Shown piece by piece: positions 62,171 to 64,000 of a stretch of 64,000 bases of DNA. Made by a program: the position numbers and the translations under genes. The notes beneath the pieces are model-generated. The model worked only from the letters and a program-made list of their open reading frames with translations. It had not been told where the DNA came from and did no database searches. The DNA is from Vampirovibrionales bacterium (GTDB lineage: Bacteria; Cyanobacteriota; Vampirovibrionia; Vampirovibrionales; Vampirovibrionaceae): assembly GCA_029262635.1 (NCBI GenBank), contig JAJCZA010000004.1, positions 1-64,000 on the forward strand. Reading direction: 5' to 3'. Numbering within the stretch: the first letter of the stretch is position 1; every line of letters begins with the position of its first letter.

Positions 62171-64000
62171 TTAAATCCGATTTTCAGGCCGACCCCCGGG
62201 ATAAAAATAATCTTCGGTCGGGAAAGGGGCCTTCTTGTATTGAGGGCGAATCACCTGCTCCATCAAAAGGCGATATGCTTTTATTTGCCGGTTCAATTCG
62301 GGAATCGGACTATTTTCCGCTAAAAAATGGTGTTGATAGGCTTTTGTCATGCTGGGGTGAAGAGTCGCCTTCGCAAGTAAAACACTTAAGTGACCACTGG
62401 CTCTGTCTTTCAGAGCGATCGTCACCATATTTTTTATTCCCTGAAAGGCTTGGCTCAAAAGCTGAGCATCACTCGCATTGATGGGAGTCGTTGGCTCAAG
62501 CACCGTCTCAGGACGATAGTCAAATACGGTATTCAACGTTTCTTTCACCTTTTTCAAGTTGGCAAGCTGACTTTTCATGCCCACAATCCCTGAGTAAAAT
62601 CCCAATTTAAAGCCTTCCGTCACCAGACTTCGCGTATGCGGACTCTCATCCATCTTCTGAATATGGGCCTGAAGCAGACCGAGCAGTGGCTCCATCGCTT
62701 GTAGTTGGTACGCCAACTGAATCCGAACTAGTGTTTCGTAGTCTTCTTCCTGCTGAACCGTTTTAATATTCGGCAATTCAGGATTAACACTATAAATAAT
62801 CGCTTCCGCTTCTTCTAAAGTCATTTCTCCCTGAAAACCCTTTTTGGAAGCCATAGCCTGAGGCTTAGAAGAAGCTACGAAAAGAGCAGGGGTTTGAGCC
62901 GATCTTTCTTCAGAAACACTTATGCCATCAGTAGACTCCGAAATCTGCTGCCCTTCAAGCGTTTGCGCTTTATAATAGAGGGTATTAAACACATCCTCAA
63001 CTTCATGAACCTCTTCTAGTTGCCCATGAATCGGGTGTCCCAGAGGAAACAAAGAGGTATCTAATAAGCCCACCTGTTTAGCAATACTCTCTTTAATGCT
63101 ATATGACAGAATCTCAAAAAAGAGATTTTCCTCTGTAAACATCGATCGAAACCCCGGTTGAGTAATCCGCCCCAGCGACAAGTTAAACTGCTGGGTTAAA
63201 ACCTTCTGTGTCTCTTTCAGAAAGTCAACCATTGAGGTCAATCTTAAATAATCCAAACGAGAATAGGAGTCACCACTTAAAAGTTGTGAAAATGTCTCCG
63301 GTTTTTCTTTCCGCAACGCATCCACACCCAGTAAAACCTCCTCTAAAAGCAACAGCCCCCGATTGAGATAAAGTTTGCCAAAGATAACTTTAAAGCGTTG
63401 AATCTCTTCTTTCGACTGGGTGGCTGCAACCTCATCAGCGGACGGAGGGAAAATGGGATAAACAGTTTGATTTGAAAACTGCTGAAAAAAGTCAGGCATC
63501 GAGGTAGGTTGAACCACGGTATGCGCCAAATTTTTATTGACTTGCTCGATCCGTGTGTTAACCGCATAAATAAGATCGATCTGTCGGCGGAGTTCTTCTG
63601 TTTGGGTGATAAAGTATGGAGAGGAAGGGAACACTTTTTCATAAAGCTCAGCCCATTCTGGAAACCCAATCGTTCGACCTTCCTGCATCTTTCTGATCCA
63701 GCCCGCAAAGGCGACCAGCTGAGCAAAGGCTTTAGTAATGGCTTCTTTATCACCCGGTTTTAAAGGGTTGTCAGAGTTCAACAGGGTTTCTGAACCAAAA
63801 GAGGATAGATAGCCGAGAGGGGATGTCGAAGAATCAGTTAACAACTTTTCAAATGGCTCCCAGCGAGGCCCAAAAGAAGGATCCACTCGGCTGATTTCTT
63901 CAATAAGACCCGGCTCCTCTTTCATTCGCTTATTCAATTCGGCTTCATGAAGCTTAAGGTAGTAAGCAACCTTTTGGTTAAAGTCATGCAAAGCAACCCA
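62171..64000 (-). CDS. large orphan protein, 5' end outside the window
   Basis: At least 606 residues, unrecognised. The frame is open up to the edge (only Trp-Val-Ala precede a TTG at 63991), so the true start may lie beyond 64000. The sequence is helical and hydrophilic throughout with no membrane segment, signal or catalytic motif. Segments include KTVQQEEDYETLVRIQLAYQ, PHTRSLVTEGFKLGFYSGIV and the C-terminal PFPTEDYFYPGG. A Ser/Glu-rich linker lies mid-protein (about 345-380). It is probably a lineage-specific scaffold. It precedes the WecG-type gene by 82 nt in the same direction. Confidence 0.55.
   Translation of the reverse strand, partial: WVALHDFNQKVAYYLKLHEAELNKRMKEEPGLIEEISRVDPSFGPRWEPFEKLLTDSSTSPLGYLSSFGSETLLNSDNPLKPGDKEAITKAFAQLVAFAGWIRKMQEGRTIGFPEWAELYEKVFPSSPYFITQTEELRRQIDLIYAVNTRIEQVNKNLAHTVVQPTSMPDFFQQFSNQTVYPIFPPSADEVAATQSKEEIQRFKVIFGKLYLNRGLLLLEEVLLGVDALRKEKPETFSQLLSGDSYSRLDYLRLTSMVDFLKETQKVLTQQFNLSLGRITQPGFRSMFTEENLFFEILSYSIKESIAKQVGLLDTSLFPLGHPIHGQLEEVHEVEDVFNTLYYKAQTLEGQQISESTDGISVSEERSAQTPALFVASSKPQAMASKKGFQGEMTLEEAEAIIYSVNPELPNIKTVQQEEDYETLVRIQLAYQLQAMEPLLGLLQAHIQKMDESPHTRSLVTEGFKLGFYSGIVGMKSQLANLKKVKETLNTVFDYRPETVLEPTTPINASDAQLLSQAFQGIKNMVTIALKDRASGHLSVLLAKATLHPSMTKAYQHHFLAENSPIPELNRQIKAYRLLMEQVIRPQYKKAPFPTEDYFYPGGRPENRI

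Noticed and set aside
1-64000. tRNA, rRNA, CRISPR arrays, prophage
   Set aside because: No TpsiC-type GTTCGA arm with clover-leaf context, no ribosomal RNA sequence, no regularly spaced repeats, and no phage structural genes were seen.

Overview
The window is a 64 kb chromosomal segment of a Gram-negative-type bacterium with a moderately AT-rich genome (by eye about 45 % G+C). The best guess is a non-photosynthetic relative of the cyanobacteria (Melainabacteria/Vampirovibrionia type). This rests on the efp-accB-accC gene order, an outer-membrane polysaccharide export system beside type IV pilus and competence genes, futalosine-route menaquinone genes, no photosynthesis gene, and several orphan proteins with short N-terminal F-x-(G/A) motifs. 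The assignment is inference; no rRNA gene is present to settle it.

Positions 1-16250 form a surface-polysaccharide region. An IS1-type transposase fragment and a 5'-truncated Sel1-like gene lie at the left edge. A leftward operon (9534 to 990) encodes a Wza-like export protein, a chain-length/co-polymerase protein without kinase domain, an O-antigen polymerase/ligase-like protein, a Wzx-like flippase, a GT2 glycosyltransferase and a GNAT/FemAB-like acyltransferase. A divergent rightward operon encodes a GT4 and a GT2 glycosyltransferase and a polysaccharide deacetylase. A WecG/TagA-type transferase and a GH51-like glycosidase lipoprotein follow. UDP-GlcNAc 2-epimerase (wecB, 39.6-40.8 kb) and a second WecG/TagA protein (61.3-62.1 kb) lie elsewhere.

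Positions 16250-34600 are mostly housekeeping. They hold an HxlR regulator divergent from thioredoxin, efp-accB-accC, tsaE-tsaB (tRNA t6A), a Met/Asn-rich TPR protein, pdxJ, an M23 peptidase, a membrane J-domain protein, a GT9 glycosyltransferase, pilB-pilC, prmC, dnaK, comEC and a comEA-like gene. The pil and com genes point to type IV pili and DNA uptake.

Positions 34600-64000 hold a VirB10-like envelope protein, topA with a histone-like lysine-rich N-terminus, a class II glutamine amidotransferase, wecB, ftsH, proS and lepA. A menaquinone/isoprenoid block follows (mqnE, mqnA, rsgA, a prenyl diphosphate synthase, a DUF212 membrane protein), then a split transketolase. Between these are orphan genes (40966-43749, 49276-49698, 51510-54428, 62171-64000), including a TPR gene broken by start-codon loss and a frameshift at an A7 run. 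The orphans are the least explained content; several share a short aromatic/glycine N-terminal motif.
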